Part shown: positions 1-13,271 of the stretch, piece after piece
Layout of the letters: each line of letters opens with the position of its first letter
Position numbering within the stretch: the first letter of the stretch is position 1
Origin: Streptomyces himastatinicus ATCC 53653
Lineage (GTDB): Bacteria; Actinomycetota; Actinomycetes; Streptomycetales; Streptomycetaceae
Assembly (NCBI RefSeq): GCF_000158915.1
Contig: NZ_GG657754.1
Location: 751,745-812,004 of the forward strand
Direction: 5' to 3'
DNA length: 60,260 nucleotides
Program-made: the position numbers and the translations under genes
Notes under the pieces: model-generated
The model's database searches: none
What the model was told of the DNA's origin: nothing
Seen by the model: only the letters and a program-made list of their open reading frames with translations

Positions 1-873
1 CGCTGGAAAGCGTAGGTAGGCAGCTCGACCCGGCGCGCACCGGTACCCGTGAAGAACGCCCGCCAGTCCACGCCCACGCCGGTCACGTGCAGACGAGCCA
101 GACCGGTCGCCAAAGCCAGTTCTTCGCCACGATCCTTACGAAGAGCAGGAACAACCTCGGCTACGTCCGGTGCCGACTCCCGGACCAGGGCCGACAGCAC
201 ACCATCCGGCCCCAGCTCCAAGAACGTCCCCACCCCGGCCCCGGCCAACGCCCGAACGCCATCGGCGAACCGCACGGTCTCCCGCACATGCCGCACCCAG
301 TACTCCGCCGAACACAACTCCCCCGCCGTAGCGAGGGCACCGGTCAGATTCGACACCACCGGAATCACCGGCTCACCGAACTCCAGCCCCTCCGCAACGG
401 CCTGGAAATCATCCAGCATCGAAGACATGAGCGGCGAGTGGAACGCGTGACTCACCGCGAGCCTGCTCGTACGCCGTCCCTCGGCCTCGAACCACCCCGC
501 AACCTCCAGCACCGCATCCTCGGCACCGGAGATCACCACCGAAGAGGGCCCGTTGACTGCCGCGATCGACACCTGATCGGACAGCAACGGCCAGACCTCG
601 TCCTCGGTCGCCTCGACGGCCACCATCGCCCCACCGGGCGGCAACGCCTGCATCAACCGAGCCCGCGCGGACACCAAAGCACACGCGTCCTCAAGCGACA
701 GGACACCCGCCACATGCGCTGCAGCGACCTCGCCGATCGAATGGCCACCCACGAAGTCCGGAGTCACCCCAAAGGACTCCACGAGCCGGAACAGCGCCAC
801 CTCGACGGCGAACAGGGCGGGCTGAGCCGACCCGGTGCTATTCAGGGCCTCGACGTCCTCGCCCCCACATCAC
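1..873 (-). CDS. Type I polyketide synthase, AT domain segment (partial, third reading frame)
   Basis: This is the continuation of the PKS gene that starts at 12958, cut by the left window edge. In the frame used here the minus strand encodes most of a malonyl-type acyltransferase: the GHSIGE nucleophile elbow, then HAFH (the malonyl-CoA selectivity signature; methylmalonyl ATs carry YASH), then the post-AT linker ending near LPTYAFQR at position 1. It joins the preceding segment only if the extra C in the C5 run at 862-866 is removed, because sibling modules have C4 there. The AT would load malonyl-CoA onto the ACP of this module. The following DH-KR-ACP is outside the window. It is not an independent gene. 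Confidence 0.8.
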
Positions 874-3800
874 CCCGCGCACCGAGTCACCAAGGTGCGC
901 AAGTACGGCATCCAGCGCCTTTGCGAACACCGGGAACCGGCCATACAACTCCCGACCCATACCCAACCGCTGCGCACCCTGCCCCGAGAACACCACAGCC
1001 AACGAACCATGACCAACCACACCCCGAGCAGCCTCAACCACACCCTCCCCAGAGGCCACCAACACCGCCCGATGCTCAAACACCGACCGCCCGACAGCCA
1101 GCGAGAAACCGATGTCCACTGCCCCGGCGCTGCCCGCGAGAGACGTGATCTGATCCACCTGCGCGTCCAGCGCGGCCTCGGTCTTCGCCGACACCACCCA
1201 CGGCACGATCCCGACCCGAGCTACCTCAGTCTCGCCCTCGGCCTCAGTCCGCTCGGGGCCCCCCCCAGGCTCTGAAGGCTGCTCCAGGATCAGATGCGCA
1301 TTGGTGCCGCTGATCCCGAACGACGACACACCCGCCCGACGCGCACGACCCACCTCCGGCCACACAGTGTTGTCCGCCACCAGCTCAACATCCCCGGCCG
1401 TCCAGTCCACATGCGACGACGGCACCTCAGCATGCAGCGTGCGCGGCAACACCCCATACCGCATCGCCATCACCGTCTTGATCACACCCGCGACACCCGC
1501 CGCAGCCTGCGTATGACCAATATTCGACTTCACCGTGCCGAGCAGCAGCGGACGCCCCGAGTCCCGATCCTGCCCATAGGTGGCCAGGAGCGCCTGCGCC
1601 TCGATCGGGTCGCCGAGCGTGGTCCCCGTTCCGTGCGCCTCCACAACATCCACATCCACCGCGGACAGACCGCCACTGGCCAGCGCCTGCCGGATCACCC
1701 GCTGCTGGGACGGACCATTCGGCGCAGTCAACCCATTCGACGCACCATCCTGATTCACCGCACTACCCCGCACCACGGCGAGTACCGAGTGCCCATTCCT
1801 GCGGGCGTCGGACAACCGCTCCAGCACCAGCATGCCGACACCCTCACCCCAGCCCACACCATCAGCCGAGTCCGAGAACGCCTTGCACCGGCCATCAGGA
1901 GACAGCCCACCCTGCCGCGAGAACTCCACAAACGTCGTCGGCGTCGACATCACCGTCACACCACCGGCCAACGCCAGCGAACACTCACCCGCACGCAACG
2001 CCTGCGCCGCCAGATGCATCGCCACCAACGACGACGAACACGCCGTATCAACCGTCACCGTCGGACCCTCAAGCCCGAGCGTGTACGACACCCGGCCCGA
2101 CGCCACACTCGGCGCACTCGCGTTACCCCGGAACCCCTCAAACTCCTGACCACCCAGCAACGAGGCGTAGTCGTTGTACATCACCCCGGCGAACACCCCG
2201 GTCCGGCTGCCCCGCAACGACACCGGATCCACACCGGCACGCTCAACGGCCTCCCATACCGTCTCCAGCAACAACCGCTGCTGCGCATCAGTCGCCAACG
2301 CCTCACGCGGACTCATCCCGAAAAACGCCGCATCGAACGCGCCCGCATCGTGCAGGAACCCACCCGCACGCGCCGACGACGTCCCCAGATGATCCGGATC
2401 CGGATGGTAGAGCCTGCCCAGGTCCCAACCCCGGTCAACAGGGAAGTCACCGACGGCATCCACCCCACCGGACACCAGCCGCCACAGATCATCCGGAGAC
2501 GACACCCCACCCGGATACCGGCAAGCCATCCCCACGATCACCACCGGATCATCCGCCACCGACGGCAACACACCCACCGGCACCGACACACCCGTATCCG
2601 ACCCCAGCAACTCATCAAACAGATGGTCCGCGAGGGCCTGCGCGGTCGGGTAGTCGAAGACCAGCGTCGCCGGAAGCCGCAACCCCGTCGCCGCACCCAA
2701 CCCATTACGCAGCTCCACCGCCATCAACGAATCAAAGCCCAAATCACGGAACGACCGTCCAGGATCGATCGCCGCAACACCCTGATGCCCCAGCACCATG
2801 GCCACCTGACTGCGCACCAGATCCAGCAGCACCTCCCCCTGCTCGACCTCACCCAGCCCGCTGAGCCGCTGCGCCAGCCCGGTAACGGCGGCACGGCGGA
2901 AGGGCGTACGGATCAGACCGCGCAACAGCGGCGACACCTCACCACGAGCCCGCAGCACCGAAAGATCCACCCGCACCGGCAACACCACCGGCTCCCCAGC
3001 ACCCACCGCAGCATCGAACAGCGCCACACCCTGCTCGACAGACAACGGCGGGAATCCCGAGCGGTGCATCCGCTCCCGATCGGCAGCGCTCAGCTCACCG
3101 ACCATGCCGTCAGACTGATCCCACGCGCCCCAGGCCAACGACACACCCGGCAACCCCCGATCACGCCGGTACCGCACCAACGCGTCCAAGAACGCATTCC
3201 CCGCCGCGTAACTCCCCTGACCCGCACTGCCGAACGTCCCCGCCGCGGAAGAGAACACCACGAACGCAGACAAGTCCAAGTCCCGCGTCAGCTCATGCAG
3301 ATGCCACGCCGCATCCGCCTTCGGACGCAACACCGCGTCAACGCGCTCCGGAGTCAAGGCACCAATGACGCCGTCGTCCAGCATCCCGGCGCTGTGCACC
3401 ACCGCGGATACCTCATGTCCGCCCAGCACCTTCGCCAGCGCCTCACGATCAGCCACATCACACGCCACCACCTCGGCGCGGGCACCCAGTCCGGCGAGTT
3501 CGGCGACCAGGGCCTCAGCACCCGGCGAAGCCATCCCACGCCGGGACAGCAGGAGCAGGTCCCGTACGCCGTGCTCGGCCGCCAGGTGCCGGGCCACCAC
3601 CGCACCCAGCCCCCCGGTACCACCCGTGATCAACACCGTGCCGCGCGGCTCCCATGACGCCGCACGCAACTCTGGAACGGGCATCCGCGTCAGCCGGGGG
3701 ACCAGGACTCGCCCCTGCCGCACCGTCAACTCCGGCTCGGGTTGCGCCAACGCCCGCGACAACACCGCCCCCGACACAGACCCGTCATCAAGGTCCAGCA

Positions 3801-5967
3801 GTGTGATCCGATCCGGATGCTCCGACTGCGCCGACCGCACCAAACCCCACACCGACGCCACCGCCAGGTCGTCGGCGTTACGCGCGGTGACCGCACCCTG
3901 GGTCACCATCACCAACCGGGACCGGGTGAGGCGCTCCTCCACCAGCCAGTCCTGCACCAGCTCCAGGGCGGAAGCAGCACTCGCGTGGACAGTGTCCACC
4001 ACCTCGTTCCGGGACCGCGCACCGGGCAGCGCAGCCAGCACAACGTCCGGCACCGACCCATCCGCTGCGGACAGAGCCGCCAGATCCGCATACACCCGGA
4101 CCTCGGTACCCGCGTCCCGAAGCGCGGGGGCCAAGGCCTCTTCCGCGCCAACCACCGCAACCGCAGCGACTCCGGTCTCAACTGACCCGGACGGCAGGGG
4201 AGCCCAGTCGATACGGAACAGCGAGTCACTACCCGCCCCGGAAGCTGGGTCGCCCAGCTGTCCTGGGGCTATCGGGCGAGTAGCGAGGGAATCGATGGAA
4301 GCGAGGAGCACACCGTCGGTGTCCGCGATCGCGACCGAGACCGCCCCCTGGCCGGTGCGCGACAGCCGCGCCCGCACGATCGTGGCACCGGAGGCGTAGA
4401 GCGACACGCCGTCCCAGGAGAAGGGCAGCGCCGTACTCTCCAGGTCCGGATTGTCGTTGCCAGATCCCGCCGACCCCGCCGCCTGGAATACCGCGTCCAG
4501 CAGAGCTGGATGGAGGCCGAACTCGCCGGCTTCAACCTCCTCCGGCAGTCCAACTTCGGCAAACACCACATCACCGCGCCGCCACACCGCCCGAAGACCT
4601 CGGAACACCGGCCCGTAGTCGAAACCCATCTCCGCAAGCCGCTCGTAGCGGTCGCTGACATCAACCGGTTCGGCGCCGTGCGGCGGCCATACAGCCGCGT
4701 CGAAGCCGATGTCCACCCGGTCGATTCCACTCGCGGCCAGCACACCCGACGCGTGCTGGGTCCAGGGCGCGTCCACCGCATGCTCGGGCCGCCCGTGAAC
4801 GGTGAGAGCGCGTTGCCCGTCATCATCGGCGGCCCCCACCCGCACCTGGATCTGCGTAGCGCCGCGCTCCGGCAGAACCAATGGCGCGGACAGGGTCAGC
4901 TCCTCGACGCGGTCACACCCGACCTCGTCACCGGCCCGGATCGCCAACTCCACGAACGCCGTACCCGGCACCAGAACGCGACCCATCACCACGTGATCGG
5001 CCAGCCACGGATGCGAGCCCGCCGACAGGCGACCGGAGAACACCACACCATCCGAATCGGCCAACGACACCGCCGCACCCAGCAACGGATGCTCAGCCGA
5101 GACCAGACCGGCAGCCCGCACATCGCCCGGAACAGCCACAGCCGCAGGCCAATACCGCTGCCGCTGGAAAGCGTAGGTAGGCAGCTCGACCCGGCGCGCA
5201 CCGGTACCCGTGAAGAACGCCCGCCAGTCCACGCCCACGCCGGTCACGTGCAGACGAGCCAGACCGGTCGCCAAAGCCAGTTCTTCGCCACGATCCTTAC
5301 GAAGAGCAGGAACAACCTCGGCTACGTCCGGTGCCGACTCCCGGACCAGGGCCGAGAGCACACCATCCGGGCCCAGCTCCACGAACGTACCCACCCCGGC
5401 CCCGGCCAACGCCCGAACACCATCGGCAAACCGCACGGTCTCCCGCACATGCCGCACCCAGTACTCCGCCGAACACAACTCCCCCGCCGCAGCGAGGGCA
5501 CCGGTCAGATTCGACACCACCGGAATCACCGGCTCACCGAACTCCAGCCCCTCCACAACGGCCCGGAAATCATCCAGCATCGCATGCATCAGCGGCGAGT
5601 GGAACGCGTGACTCACCGCGAGCCTGCTCGTACGCCGTCCCTCGGCCTCGAACCGTGCCGCAACCTCCAGCACCGCGCCCTCATCGCCGGAGATCACCAC
5701 CGACGACGGCCCGTTCACCGCCGCGATCGACACCCGCTCGGACAGCAACGGCCGGACCTCGTCCTCGGTCGCCTCGACGGCCACCATCGCCCCACCGGGC
5801 GGCAGCGCCTGCATCAACCGAGCCCGCGCCGACACCAGCCGACACGCGTCCTCCAACGACAGCACACCCGCCACATGCGCGGCCGCGACCTCGCCGATCG
5901 AATGCCCACCCACGAAGTCCGGCCGCACCCCAAAGGACTCCACCAGCCCGGAACAACGCCACCTCAA
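838..5967 (-). CDS. Type I polyketide synthase segment: AT-DH-KR-ACP of module 2, then KS of module 3
   Basis: This open frame is the middle of the PKS, not a separate gene. It opens just before an AT (GHSIGE, then HAFH, malonyl type) and continues with DH ([10 protein letters not shown] fits HxxxGxxxx[10 protein letters not shown] carries the catalytic Asp). KR follows, with TGGTGGLG for NADPH, LDD marking B-type stereochemistry, and GSYAAGN with the Tyr. Then come ACP (GFDSL with the phosphopantetheine Ser), KS ([23 protein letters not shown]) and the start of the next AT ([10 protein letters not shown]). It is out of frame with the upstream segment because of one extra C at 5947-5949, and with the downstream one because of an extra C at 862-866. 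With those corrected the protein is continuous. No ER is present, so each module leaves a trans double bond. Confidence 0.88.
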   Translation of the reverse strand: MRWRCSGLVESFGVRPDFVGGHSIGEVAAAHVAGVLSLEDACRLVSARARLMQALPPGGAMVAVEATEDEVRPLLSERVSIAAVNGPSSVVISGDEGAVLEVAARFEAEGRRTSRLAVSHAFHSPLMHAMLDDFRAVVEGLEFGEPVIPVVSNLTGALAAAGELCSAEYWVRHVRETVRFADGVRALAGAGVGTFVELGPDGVLSALVRESAPDVAEVVPALRKDRGEELALATGLARLHVTGVGVDWRAFFTGTGARRVELPTYAFQRQRYWPAAVAVPGDVRAAGLVSAEHPLLGAAVSLADSDGVVFSGRLSAGSHPWLADHVVMGRVLVPGTAFVELAIRAGDEVGCDRVEELTLSAPLVLPERGATQIQVRVGAADDDGQRALTVHGRPEHAVDAPWTQHASGVLAASGIDRVDIGFDAAVWPPHGAEPVDVSDRYERLAEMGFDYGPVFRGLRAVWRRGDVVFAEVGLPEEVEAGEFGLHPALLDAVFQAAGSAGSGNDNPDLESTALPFSWDGVSLYASGATIVRARLSRTGQGAVSVAIADTDGVLLASIDSLATRPIAPGQLGDPASGAGSDSLFRIDWAPLPSGSVETGVAAVAVVGAEEALAPALRDAGTEVRVYADLAALSAADGSVPDVVLAALPGARSRNEVVDTVHASAASALELVQDWLVEERLTRSRLVMVTQGAVTARNADDLAVASVWGLVRSAQSEHPDRITLLDLDDGSVSGAVLSRALAQPEPELTVRQGRVLVPRLTRMPVPELRAASWEPRGTVLITGGTGGLGAVVARHLAAEHGVRDLLLLSRRGMASPGAEALVAELAGLGARAEVVACDVADREALAKVLGGHEVSAVVHSAGMLDDGVIGALTPERVDAVLRPKADAAWHLHELTRDLDLSAFVVFSSAAGTFGSAGQGSYAAGNAFLDALVRYRRDRGLPGVSLAWGAWDQSDGMVGELSAADRERMHRSGFPPLSVEQGVALFDAAVGAGEPVVLPVRVDLSVLRARGEVSPLLRGLIRTPFRRAAVTGLAQRLSGLGEVEQGEVLLDLVRSQVAMVLGHQGVAAIDPGRSFRDLGFDSLMAVELRNGLGAATGLRLPATLVFDYPTAQALADHLFDELLGSDTGVSVPVGVLPSVADDPVVIVGMACRYPGGVSSPDDLWRLVSGGVDAVGDFPVDRGWDLGRLYHPDPDHLGTSSARAGGFLHDAGAFDAAFFGMSPREALATDAQQRLLLETVWEAVERAGVDPVSLRGSRTGVFAGVMYNDYASLLGGQEFEGFRGNASAPSVASGRVSYTLGLEGPTVTVDTACSSSLVAMHLAAQALRAGECSLALAGGVTVMSTPTTFVEFSRQGGLSPDGRCKAFSDSADGVGWGEGVGMLVLERLSDARRNGHSVLAVVRGSAVNQDGASNGLTAPNGPSQQRVIRQALASGGLSAVDVDVVEAHGTGTTLGDPIEAQALLATYGQDRDSGRPLLLGTVKSNIGHTQAAAGVAGVIKTVMAMRYGVLPRTLHAEVPSSHVDWTAGDVELVADNTVWPEVGRARRAGVSSFGISGTNAHLILEQPSEPGGGPERTEAEGETEVARVGIVPWVVSAKTEAALDAQVDQITSLAGSAGAVDIGFSLAVGRSVFEHRAVLVASGEGVVEAARGVVGHGSLAVVFSGQGAQRLGMGRELYGRFPVFAKALDAVLAHLGDSVRGVMWGRGRRGPE
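862..866 (-). other. Frameshift site in PKS (C5 run versus C4 in sibling module)
   Basis: The plus strand has five C here, whereas the equivalent site of the previous module (6024-6027) has four. The extra base turns [10 protein letters not shown] into an out-of-frame tail that stops at 838. Removing one C restores an open AT to the window edge. Confidence 0.8.
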
Positions 5968-8540
5968 CCGCGAACAGGGCAGGCTGGGCCGAGCCGGTAC
6001 GGTTCAGGGCCTCGACGTCCTCGCCCCACATCACCCCGCGCACCGAGTCACCAAGGTGCGCAAGTACGGCATCCAGCGCCTTTGCGAACACCGGGAACCG
6101 GCCATACAACTCCCGACCCATACCCAACCGCTGCGCACCCTGCCCCGAGAACACCACAGCCAACGAACCATGACCAACCACACCCCGAGCAGCCTCAACC
6201 ACACCCTCCCCAGAGGCCACCAACACCGCCCGATGCTCAAACACCGACCGCCCGACAGCCAGCGAGAAACCGATGTCCACTGCCCCGGCGCTGCCTGCGA
6301 AAGACGCGATCTGATCCACCTGCGCGTCCAGCGCGGCCTCGGTCTTCGCCGACACCACCCACGGCACCACACCCGGCACCACCACCGGCTCCGACTCCCC
6401 GACCGGCAGCTCGACCACAGGCGCAGCCTCAAGAATCACATGCGCATTCGTGCCGCTGATCCCGAACGACGACACACCCGCCCGACGCGCACGACCCACC
6501 TCCGGCCACACAGTATTGTCCGCCACCAGCTCGACAGCACCAACCGTCCAGTCCACATGCGACGACGGCACCTCAGCATGCAGCGTGCGCGGCAGCACCC
6601 CATACCGCATCGCCATCACCGTCTTGATCACACCCGCGACACCCGCCGCAGCCTGCGTATGACCAATATTCGACTTCACCGACCCCAACAACAACGGACG
6701 GTCCCGGTCCTGCCCATACGTGGCCAGCAACGCCTGCGCCTCGATCGGGTCACCGAGCGTCGTCCCCGTTCCGTGCGCCTCCACCGCATCGACATCCACC
6801 GGGGACAGCCCGCCACTGGCCAGCGCCTGCCGGATCACCCGCTGCTGGGACGGACCATTCGGCGCAGTCAACCCATTCGACGCACCATCCTGATTCACCG
6901 CACTACCCCGCAGCACCGCCAGCACGGAGTGCCCGTTGCGCTGGGCGTCGGACAGCCGCTCCAGCACCAGCATGCCGACACCCTCACCCCAGCCCACACC
7001 ATCAGCCGAGTCCGAGAACGCCTTGCACCGCCCGTCAGGAGACAGCCCACCCTGCCGCGAGAACTCCACAAACGTCGTCGGCGTCGACATCACCGTCACA
7101 CCACCGGCCAACGCCAACGAACACTCACCCGCACGCAACGCCTGCGCCGCCAGATGCAACGCCACCAACGACGACGAACACGCCGTATCAACCGTCACCG
7201 TCGGACCCTCAAACCCAAGCGTGTACGACACCCGACCCGACGCCACACTCGGCGCACTACCACTCCCCCGCAACCCATCGAACTCCCGCCCCGACAACAA
7301 CGTCCCGTAATCGCCATACATCACCCCGGCGAACACACCAGTCCGGCTCCCCCGCAACGACACCGGATCCACACCGGCACGCTCAACGGCCTCCCACACC
7401 GTCTCCAACAACAACCGCTGCTGCGCATCAGTCGCCAACGCCTCACGCGGACTCATCCCGAAAAACGCCGCATCGAACGCACCCGCATCGTGCAAGAACC
7501 CACCCGCACGCGCCGACAGCTCCAGATCCCACCCCCGATCCACAGGAACCTCACCAACCGCATCCACCCCACCGGACACCAGCCGCCACAGATCATCCGG
7601 AGACGACACCCCACCCGGATACCGGCAGGCCATCCCCACGATCACCACCGGATCATCCGCCACCGACGGCAACACACCCACCGGCGCCGACACACCCGTA
7701 TCCGACCCCAACAACTCATCAAACAGATGCTCCACGAGTGCCTGCGCGGTCGGATAGTCGAACACCAGCGTCGCCGGAAGCCGCAACCCCGTCGCCGCAC
7801 CCAACCCATTACGCAGCTCCACCGCCATCAACGAATCAAAGCCCAAATCACGGAACGACCGTCCAGGATCGATCGCCGCAACACCCTGATGCCCCAGCAC
7901 CATGGCCACCTGACTGCGCACCAGATCCAGCAGCACCTCCCCCTGCTCGACCTCACCCAGCCCGCTGAGCCGCTGCGCCAGCCCGGTAACGGCGGCGCGG
8001 CGGAAGGGCGTACGGATCAGTCCGCGCAACAGCGGCGACACCTCACCACGAGCCCGCAGCGCCGACAGATCCAGCCGCACCGGCAACACCACCGGCTCCC
8101 CAGCACCCACCGCAGCATCGAACAGCGCCACACCCTGCTCGACAGACAACGGCGGGAACCCCGAGCGGTGCATCCGCTCCCGATCGGCAGCGCTCAGCTC
8201 ACCGACCATGCCGTCAGACTGATCCCACGGCCCCCACGCCAACGACACACCCGGCAACCCAAGACCACGCCGATACTCCACCAACGCATCCAGGAACGCA
8301 TTCCCCGCCGCGTAACTCCCCTGCCCCGCACTGCCGAACGTCCCCGCCGCGGAAGAGAACACCACGAACGCAGACAGGTCCAAGTCCCGCGTCAGCTCAT
8401 GCAGATGCCACGCCGCATCCACCTTCGGACGCAACACCGCATCAACACGCCCCGGAGTCAACGCACCCATCAAACCGTCATCGAGCACACCGGCCGCATG
8501 CACCACAGCCGAAACCTCCCGCCCGGCCAGCACCCCCGCC
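5162..8540. repeat. Long near-identical module repeat, copy 2
   Basis: This is the counterpart of 1-3380. The match includes the post-AT linker, ACP ([14 protein letters not shown]) and KR/DH stretches. A third, more diverged copy follows from about 10.3 kb upward: KS1 and AT1 of module 1 use visibly different synonymous codons, so the homogenised region stops near the end of AT1. Confidence 0.8.
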
Positions 8541-11500
8541 AGAGCATCCCGATCAGCCACATCACACGCCACCACCTCAACCCGCGCGCCCGACTCCACC
8601 AACTCCGCGACCAGATCCTCAGCACCCGGCGACGCCATCCCACGCCGGGACACCAGCAGCAGATCCCGCACACCACGCTCGGCCACCAAATGCCGCGCCA
8701 CCACCGCACCCAAACCACCCGTACCACCCGTGACCAACACGCTGCCCGGCCCATCCCACACCCGCGCCACAGCGTCGGGCACACCCACACGCGCCAACCG
8801 CGGCACCGCCAACCGCCCCTCCCGAACCGCCAACTCCGGCTCGGACTGCGCCAACGCCCGCGACAACACCGCCCCCGACACAGCACCGTCACCGAGATCC
8901 AGCAGCGTGATCCGGTCCGGATGCTCCGACTGCGCCGACCGCAGCAAACCCCGCACCGACGCCACCGCCAGATCACCGACAGCACCACGCGTCACCACGA
9001 CCAGACGAGACCCCGCGAACCGCTCCCCCTCCAGCCACCTCTGGACAAGGCCCAGGGTCTGCGCCACCGTGGCGTGGGCGGAATCCACCACCCCGTCACC
9101 GGGCCGCTCCGTAGCGACCTCGGCCAACACCACATCCGGCATCGGGGCCTCAGCCACAGCCAACGCGGCCAGATCCGCGCACCCCACTACCGAGATCCCC
9201 GCATCCCGCAGCCCGCCACTCAGACCGCCGTCCGGGCCGACCACCGCAACCACCGACGGCCCGGCGTCCGTCCCCTCAGCCACCGGAGCCCACTCCACCC
9301 GGAACAACGAATCCCGGCCGACCGTCCGGCCACCACCGACCGCCAGCTCATCAGCAGCAAGAGGACGCGTGACCAACGACGCGACGGACGCCACAGGACG
9401 ACCCACCACATCCGCGACCGCGATGGACACCGCCCCCCGCTCGCCACACGACAGCCGCGCCCGCACCGTCGTCGCCCCGGAGGCGAACAACGACACACCC
9501 TCCCAAGCAAACGGCACACCACCATCCGCTTCTCCATCGGTCAACACCGCGGCGTGCAGCACAGCGTCCAGCAGCGCGGGATGCACCCCGAACCCACTGA
9601 CCGTGGCGCCCTCGTCCAAAGCCACCTCGACGAAGAGCTCCGCGCCCAGCCGCCACACCGCCCGCAAACCCTGGAACACCGGGCCGTACTCGAAGCCGGA
9701 CTCGGCCCGGTTCTCATAAAAGCCGTCCAGCTCGACCGGCTCGGCGCCCACCGGCGGCCACACCGCGGCATCGAACCCAACGCCGGGCAGCTCGTCCGCC
9801 GCAGCAAGGACGCCCACCGCATGCTGGGCCCACGGCAGCTCGTCCGAGCCATCCTCCCGTGAGAAGACCTTCACCGACCGGCGACCGGTGTCGTCAGGGG
9901 CACCGACGAACACCTGGATCTGCACCCCGCCCCGCTCCGGCAACACCAAAGGTGCGGCAAGCGTCAGCTCCTCGACGCGGCCACACCCGACCTCGTCACC
10001 GGCCCGGATCGCCAACTCCACGAACGCCGTACCCGGCACCAGAACGCGACCCATCACCACGTGATCAGCCAGCCACGGATGCGAGGCCAACGACAGGCGA
10101 CCGGCGAACACCACACCGTCCGAGTCGGCCAACGACACCGCCGCACCCAGCAACGGATGCTCAGCCGAGACCAGGCCGGCAGCCCGCACATCGCCCGGAA
10201 CAGCCACAGCCGCAGGCCAGAACCGCTGCCGCTGAAACGCGTACGTAGGCAGCGCGACTCGCTGGGCGCCCGTGCCCGCGAAGAACGCCCGCCAGTCCAC
10301 GCCCACACCGGTCACGTGGAGCCGCACCAGCGCCGCGACTGCAGCCGCCTCCTCCGGACGGTCCTTACGCAGCACCGGCACCACCACGGCCTCCTCGGGC
10401 ACCGACTCCCGTGCCAGCGCCGACAGCACGCCGTCCGGGCCCAGCTCCACGAAGGTCCGTACGCCCTCGGCGCACAGCGCCCGGACGCCATCGGCGAACC
10501 GTACGGTCTCCCGCACATGCCGCACCCAGTACTCCGGCGAACACAGTTCGCCGGCCGCGGCCACCGCACCCGTGAGATTCGATACCACGGGAACAGTCGG
10601 GTCGTGGAACTCCAGACCGGCCACCACAGCACGGAAGTCCTCCACCATCGGCTCCATCAGCGCCGAATGGAACGCGTGCGAGACCCGCAGCCGGTTCGAC
10701 TTCCGCCCCTGCTCCGCCAGCCTTGCGGCCGTCTCGGCGACGGCGTCTTCGGCCCCGGCGAGCACCACCGACGACGGCCCGTTCACCGCCGCGACCGATA
10801 CCCGGTCGGCCAGCAGTGGCACGACCTCATCCTCGGTGGCCTGCACCGCCACCATCGCCCCGCCGGAGGGCAGCTCCTGCATCAGCCGAGCCCGCGCCGC
10901 CACCAATCGGCACGCGTCCTCGAGCGACAGCACGCCCGCGACGTGGGCGGCCGCCACCTCGCCGATCGAGTGCCCGCCCACGTAGTCCGGTGTCACGCCC
11001 CACGACTCGACGAGCCGGAACAGCGCCACCTCGACCGCGAACAGCGCGGGCTGCGCAGCCCCGGTCCGGTCGAGCGCCTCGGCGTCGTCGCCCCACATCG
11101 TCTCTCGTACGGGGCGATCGAGGTGGGTGTCCAGTTCCGCGAGTGCCGCGTCCAGAGTCTCGGCGAACACCGGGAAGCGGGCGTACAGCTCCCGTCCCAT
11201 CCCGATACGCTGCGCCCCCTGGCCACTGAACAGGAACGCCGACTTGCCGGCGCCCCGCTCCGCTCCCCACTCGGCGCCGCGGACGAGCCCGGGCGTCGAC
11301 TGGTCCGTGGCCAGAGCGGTCAGCCCGGCGATGATCTCGTCGCGGTCGGATGCGACGAATGCCGCTCGGTGCGCGAAAGCCGACCGGGATGTGGCCAGGG
11401 AGAAGGCGGTGTCGAGGACGCCGTGTCCGGCGTCGGCCCAGGTTGCGACATCGCCATCCGTGGCGGCGTCGGCGCCCAAGGAGGCCAGCAGCCGTGCGGC

Positions 11501-12958
11501 CTGTGCCCGCAGGGCGTCGCGCGTACGTCCGGACAGCACCACTGGCACCGCGTTCGGAAGGACGGTCGGCGCCACCGCCCGTGCCGCCTCCGATTCCGAC
11601 TGCGAGTCCGGTGCCTGTTCGATGATCACGTGCGCGTTGGTGCCGCTGATCCCGAATGACGAGACGGCCGCCCGACGCGGTTCTCCCGTCCCCGGCCATG
11701 CGATGTTCTCGGTGGCCAGGCGCACCGCGCCCTGGGACCAGTCCACGTGGGAGGACGGAGTGTCCACGTGCAGGGTGCGCGGTACGGTGCCGTGCCGCAT
11801 CGCCATGACCATCTTGATCACACCGGCGACACCTGCGGCCGCCTGGGTGTGGCTGAGGTTCGACTTGATGGAGCCCAGCAGCAGCGGACGGTTCTCGTCA
11901 CGGTTTCGGCCGTACGTCGCCAGCAGTGCCTGCGCCTCGACCGGATCGCCCAGGGTCGTGGCCGTACCGTGTGCCTCGACGGCGTCGATCTGGTGGGCCG
12001 ACAAGCGGGCGTTGATCAATGCCTGCTGGATCACCCGCTGCTGGGACGGGCCGTTGGGTGCGGTCAGGCCGTTGGAAGCGCCATCCTGGTTGACCGCGCT
12101 GCCGCGAACCAACGCCAGGACGGGGTGTCCGTTGCGCTCGGCGTCGGACAGTCGTTCCAGCACCAGTACGCCGATGCCCTCGGCCCAACCGGTGCCGTCG
12201 GCGGATTCGGCGAACGACCGGCACAGCCCGTCGGGGGACAGTCCACCCTGGCGGCTGAATTCGACGAAGGTCGACGGGCTGGACATGACGGTCACACCAC
12301 CGGCCAGGGCCAGCGAGCACTCTCCCGCCCGCAGTGCCTGGTCGGCCAGGTGCAAGGCGACGAGGGACGACGAACAGGCGGTGTCCACGGTCAGCGCCGG
12401 GCCGGTCAGGCCGAAGGTGTAGGCGATCCGGCCGGACAACACGCTGCCCGTGTTTCCGGTGAGCTGGAAGCCGTGTGCGCCTTCGTCCGCGCCGAGGTGG
12501 TAGTCCTGGGTCATGGCGCCCATGAACACGCCGGTCTCGCTGCCCCGGAGGGCTGTCGGGTCCACGCCGGCCTGCTCGATGGCCTCCCAGGCCGACTCCA
12601 GCAGCACGCGCTGCTGCGGGTCCATGGCGACCGCCTCGCGGGGCGAGATGCCGAAGAAGTCCGCGTCGAAATCGGTCGCATCGTAGAGGAAGCCGCCGGA
12701 TGTGGTGGACGAGGAGGCGAGCGCTTCGGTGTCCCAGCCACGGTCGGTGGGAAAGGCCCCGATGCCGTGTTTGCCGTCGGCGACCAAGCGCCACAGGTCC
12801 TCCGGATTCGACACCCCGCCCGGGTAACGACAGGACATGCCGATGATCGCGATCGGCTCCTGGGCCGACGCCTCCAACTCGTGCACCCGCTGCCGGGTCT
12901 GCCGCAGGTCGGCGGTGGCCCGCTTGAGGTAGTCCCTGAGCCTCTGTTCGTTGTCCAT
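5681..12958 (-). CDS. Type I modular polyketide synthase, N-terminal part (module 1 and start of module 2)
   Basis: The start at 12958 ([10 protein letters not shown]) is followed by a short coiled-coil docking helix, so this subunit accepts a chain from another PKS protein and has no loading module. Module 1 has KS (Cys195, His330, His370), AT (Ser664; HAFH 761-764, malonyl), DH (His966, Asp1131), KR (TGGTGGLG from about 1410, LDD 1492-1494, Tyr1549) and ACP (Ser1709). Module 2 begins with KS (Cys1927) and the first part of AT. The true frame leaves this ORF near residue 2334 (about 5950), where an extra C shifts it; the last 90 or so residues of the raw ORF are out-of-frame. KS1 reads KSNLSHTQ instead of the usual KSNIGHTQ. 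Malonyl AT plus DH and B-type KR without ER predicts conjugated polyene segments. The nearby regulators support a polyene product. Confidence 0.92.
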   Translation of the reverse strand: MDNEQRLRDYLKRATADLRQTRQRVHELEASAQEPIAIIGMSCRYPGGVSNPEDLWRLVADGKHGIGAFPTDRGWDTEALASSSTTSGGFLYDATDFDADFFGISPREAVAMDPQQRVLLESAWEAIEQAGVDPTALRGSETGVFMGAMTQDYHLGADEGAHGFQLTGNTGSVLSGRIAYTFGLTGPALTVDTACSSSLVALHLADQALRAGECSLALAGGVTVMSSPSTFVEFSRQGGLSPDGLCRSFAESADGTGWAEGIGVLVLERLSDAERNGHPVLALVRGSAVNQDGASNGLTAPNGPSQQRVIQQALINARLSAHQIDAVEAHGTATTLGDPVEAQALLATYGRNRDENRPLLLGSIKSNLSHTQAAAGVAGVIKMVMAMRHGTVPRTLHVDTPSSHVDWSQGAVRLATENIAWPGTGEPRRAAVSSFGISGTNAHVIIEQAPDSQSESEAARAVAPTVLPNAVPVVLSGRTRDALRAQAARLLASLGADAATDGDVATWADAGHGVLDTAFSLATSRSAFAHRAAFVASDRDEIIAGLTALATDQSTPGLVRGAEWGAERGAGKSAFLFSGQGAQRIGMGRELYARFPVFAETLDAALAELDTHLDRPVRETMWGDDAEALDRTGAAQPALFAVEVALFRLVESWGVTPDYVGGHSIGEVAAAHVAGVLSLEDACRLVAARARLMQELPSGGAMVAVQATEDEVVPLLADRVSVAAVNGPSSVVLAGAEDAVAETAARLAEQGRKSNRLRVSHAFHSALMEPMVEDFRAVVAGLEFHDPTVPVVSNLTGAVAAAGELCSPEYWVRHVRETVRFADGVRALCAEGVRTFVELGPDGVLSALARESVPEEAVVVPVLRKDRPEEAAAVAALVRLHVTGVGVDWRAFFAGTGAQRVALPTYAFQRQRFWPAAVAVPGDVRAAGLVSAEHPLLGAAVSLADSDGVVFAGRLSLASHPWLADHVVMGRVLVPGTAFVELAIRAGDEVGCGRVEELTLAAPLVLPERGGVQIQVFVGAPDDTGRRSVKVFSREDGSDELPWAQHAVGVLAAADELPGVGFDAAVWPPVGAEPVELDGFYENRAESGFEYGPVFQGLRAVWRLGAELFVEVALDEGATVSGFGVHPALLDAVLHAAVLTDGEADGGVPFAWEGVSLFASGATTVRARLSCGERGAVSIAVADVVGRPVASVASLVTRPLAADELAVGGGRTVGRDSLFRVEWAPVAEGTDAGPSVVAVVGPDGGLSGGLRDAGISVVGCADLAALAVAEAPMPDVVLAEVATERPGDGVVDSAHATVAQTLGLVQRWLEGERFAGSRLVVVTRGAVGDLAVASVRGLLRSAQSEHPDRITLLDLGDGAVSGAVLSRALAQSEPELAVREGRLAVPRLARVGVPDAVARVWDGPGSVLVTGGTGGLGAVVARHLVAERGVRDLLLVSRRGMASPGAEDLVAELVESGARVEVVACDVADRDALAGVLAGREVSAVVHAAGVLDDGLMGALTPGRVDAVLRPKVDAAWHLHELTRDLDLSAFVVFSSAAGTFGSAGQGSYAAGNAFLDALVEYRRGLGLPGVSLAWGPWDQSDGMVGELSAADRERMHRSGFPPLSVEQGVALFDAAVGAGEPVVLPVRLDLSALRARGEVSPLLRGLIRTPFRRAAVTGLAQRLSGLGEVEQGEVLLDLVRSQVAMVLGHQGVAAIDPGRSFRDLGFDSLMAVELRNGLGAATGLRLPATLVFDYPTAQALVEHLFDELLGSDTGVSAPVGVLPSVADDPVVIVGMACRYPGGVSSPDDLWRLVSGGVDAVGEVPVDRGWDLELSARAGGFLHDAGAFDAAFFGMSPREALATDAQQRLLLETVWEAVERAGVDPVSLRGSRTGVFAGVMYGDYGTLLSGREFDGLRGSGSAPSVASGRVSYTLGFEGPTVTVDTACSSSLVALHLAAQALRAGECSLALAGGVTVMSTPTTFVEFSRQGGLSPDGRCKAFSDSADGVGWGEGVGMLVLERLSDAQRNGHSVLAVLRGSAVNQDGASNGLTAPNGPSQQRVIRQALASGGLSPVDVDAVEAHGTGTTLGDPIEAQALLATYGQDRDRPLLLGSVKSNIGHTQAAAGVAGVIKTVMAMRYGVLPRTLHAEVPSSHVDWTVGAVELVADNTVWPEVGRARRAGVSSFGISGTNAHVILEAAPVVELPVGESEPVVVPGVVPWVVSAKTEAALDAQVDQIASFAGSAGAVDIGFSLAVGRSVFEHRAVLVASGEGVVEAARGVVGHGSLAVVFSGQGAQRLGMGRELYGRFPVFAKALDAVLAHLGDSVRGVMWGEDVEALNRTGSAQPALFAVEVALFRAGGVLWGAAGLRGWAFDRRGRGRACGGCAVVGGRVSAGVGAGSVDAGAAARWGDGGRRGDRGRGPAVAVRAGVDRGGERAVVGGDLRR
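5947..5949 (-). other. Frameshift site in PKS (C3 run versus C2 in sibling modules)
   Basis: The plus strand reads agcccggaac where sibling modules read agccggaac (near 785 and 11015). The extra C breaks the frame between [11 protein letters not shown] and LVESFG, just ahead of the AT GHSIGE motif. Confidence 0.8.
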
Positions 12959-13271
12959 CTCAACTCATCTCGACAGCGGCTGGCCGCAGCCGGAATCAAC
13001 GACGGCAGCGGACAAGAGGTGGTCGGTGTGCGGATCCTTCCGCTCGGCGGAGCCCTCAGGGCTTCCGCACGGCGGCAGGTCGGGCGGTAGGACGACCGGG
13101 GCGCGGACGTCCGTACGGGGGCTCCCGAAGGTTCACCGGCGGGCCCGGTCCCGGCTGGGCCGAGTCGCGGAACCCGGCCGCCACGACGCGGGCGGCTTGT
13201 CCAACCCTCTTGCTCCAGCTGACATGCGAGGAGTCTCGTGCGGGGGCGACGGGAAAAACCTTAGTAACGCC
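12959..13271. promoter_or_regulatory. Non-coding gap between PKS start and LAL regulator stop
   Basis: This gap of 313 bases holds no gene I can support. As the leader of the PKS gene it should contain its promoter. I found no convincing PAS-LuxR box: the best match near 13117 (GGGGGCTCCC) fits the published palindromic consensus poorly. Confidence 0.4.

Larger units (their letters stand above)
1..3380. repeat. Long near-identical module repeat, copy 1
   Basis: The first bases of the window recur at 5162, an offset of 5161 bp. Long runs are identical or differ at scattered single bases through the AT, KS, ACP and KR parts. This is the repeat unit of consecutive PKS modules, and it is long enough to recombine or to confuse assembly. 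Confidence 0.85.

Noticed and set aside
6056..9862. 1268-codon open frame on the plus strand opposite the PKS
   Set aside because: It is antisense to continuous KS-AT-DH-KR-ACP domains, rich in Arg/His/Pro/Thr, and arises from the GC bias at third codon positions. Similar frames lie opposite every PKS module.
13110..13130. Possible PAS-LuxR (PimM-type) binding box upstream of the PKS
   Set aside because: GGGGGCTCCC shares only the outer GGG/TCCC with the palindromic consensus and lacks the central A/T positions.
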